Shown here: in pieces, positions 5,615 through 6,034 of the stretch
How positions within the stretch are numbered: the stretch's first letter is position 1
How the letters are laid out: each line of letters begins with the position of its first letter
NCBI GenBank assembly: GCA_018667995.1
Contig: JABIQT010000354.1
Coordinates: 1 to 6,034, forward strand
DNA: 6,034 nucleotides
Origin: Candidatus Latescibacterota bacterium
Lineage (GTDB): Bacteria > JAAXHH01 > JABIQT01
Direction of reading: 5' to 3'
Notes under the pieces: model-generated
The model's input: only the letters and a program-made list of their open reading frames with translations
The model's database searches: none
What the model was told of the DNA's origin: nothing
Translations under genes and position numbers: made by a program

Positions 5615-6034
5615 CTATTCTGCGCTCTTTGTCGGATCCGGATGAATGGAATCCACCCAGTATACCGCTTCAGGTGGTTCGATGGGCTGAATGTCCAGAT
5701 TGACCACAACCGGATCCATCCCGCTGCGCACCAGTACACAATCAAGGGCCTCATCCGAACAGGCATTAATCTCCTGGTGCGGCACAAACGGAGGCACATA
5801 TATGAAGTCTCCCGGTCCCGCCTCTGCCGTGAACTCCAGCTCCTCGCCCCACCGCATCCGTGCCCGTCCCTTTACCACATAAATCACGCTTTCCAGTTCG
5901 CCATGATGGTGCGCGCCAGTCTTCGCATCGGGATGAATGGTTACCGTGCCCGCCCAGAGTTTGCTTGCGCCGGTTCTGGCGTGGGTAATGGCCGCGGCTC
6001 TTCTCATGCCAGGCGTCTGTGGTGTGTTTTCGTC
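5615..6034 (-). CDS. Single-domain cupin protein, N-terminus beyond the window edge
   Basis: A small beta-barrel cupin, convergent with the UxuA-like gene. From the ATG at 6007 it is 130 residues, but the frame is open upstream to the edge, adding DENTPQTPG before Met; related environmental cupins as I recall them carry a TPQTPGM-like segment internally, so the true start is probably off the window. Cupin motif 1 spans about 31-54: HHH at 33-35, E39 and YVVKGRARMRWG (43-54), giving ligands H33, H35 and E39. Motif 2 is GDFIYVPPFVPHQEIN (66-81) with H77 as the fourth ligand. The complete metal set suggests a metal-dependent enzyme (dioxygenase, isomerase or decarboxylase) or a small-molecule sensor; the substrate is not readable. 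The 129-base gap to the UxuA-like stop holds only the plus-strand terminator and no clear signal for this gene. Confidence 0.85.
   Translation of the reverse strand, partial: DENTPQTPGMRRAAAITHARTGASKLWAGTVTIHPDAKTGAHHHGELESVIYVVKGRARMRWGEELEFTAEAGPGDFIYVPPFVPHQEINACSDEALDCVLVRSGMDPVVVNLDIQPIEPPEAVYWVDSIHPDPTKSAE

Noticed and set aside
1-6034. CRISPR array, tRNA, rRNA, insertion sequence ends or defence gene cluster
   Set aside because: No regularly spaced repeats, cloverleaf, transposase or paired terminal repeats seen on either strand.

Overview
The window is bacterial DNA of moderate GC content with short intergenic gaps, Shine-Dalgarno-led starts and operon-like packing. No organism marker (rRNA, tRNA, mobile element) is present. 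The bifunctional-nuclease protein with a C-terminal UVR motif is a domain order I associate with the Bacteroidota/Chlorobiota/Gemmatimonadota/Latescibacterota group. An enolase-superfamily gene beside a mannonate-dehydratase-like gene is common in environmental carbohydrate degraders. I therefore lean towards an uncultured FCB-type heterotroph, but this is inference and the lineage stays open.

Layout, left to right. (1) Positions 2-943 hold the C-terminal four fifths of a galactokinase whose beginning lies off the left edge. (2) It is followed after 36 bases by a small complete HNH endonuclease (980-1333). (3) A 330-base stretch without a convincing gene (1334-1663) holds at most a weak promoter. 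(4) A BFN/DUF151 nuclease-domain protein with a UVR tail (1664-2299) is followed almost immediately by a multi-pass membrane protein resembling an ECF transporter substrate-binding (S) subunit of the QueT type (about 2323-3123). The first coding bases of the membrane protein contain two consecutive perfect 8-bp inverted repeats. (5) After a 68-base gap with an AT-rich dyad comes a second plus-strand pair: an enolase-superfamily protein (3192-4472) and, 41 bases on, a mannonate dehydratase (UxuA)-family protein (4514-5485). (6) A strong 11-bp-stem terminator (5492-5526) closes that unit. (7) A convergent minus-strand cupin protein (5615 to the right edge) is cut by the window end.

Functionally the window reads as sugar and sugar-acid metabolism (galactokinase; enolase-like plus UxuA-like pair; perhaps the uptake protein) with two nucleic-acid-related genes between. 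The most unusual gene is the enolase-superfamily protein: it keeps the lysine motif and two metal ligands but has His-Phe where the third acidic metal ligand should be, and lacks the usual second-half acid/base residue. It may be a non-canonical enzyme or a non-catalytic paralogue working with its UxuA-like neighbour. I do not see a clear new defence system, CRISPR array or mobile element here.
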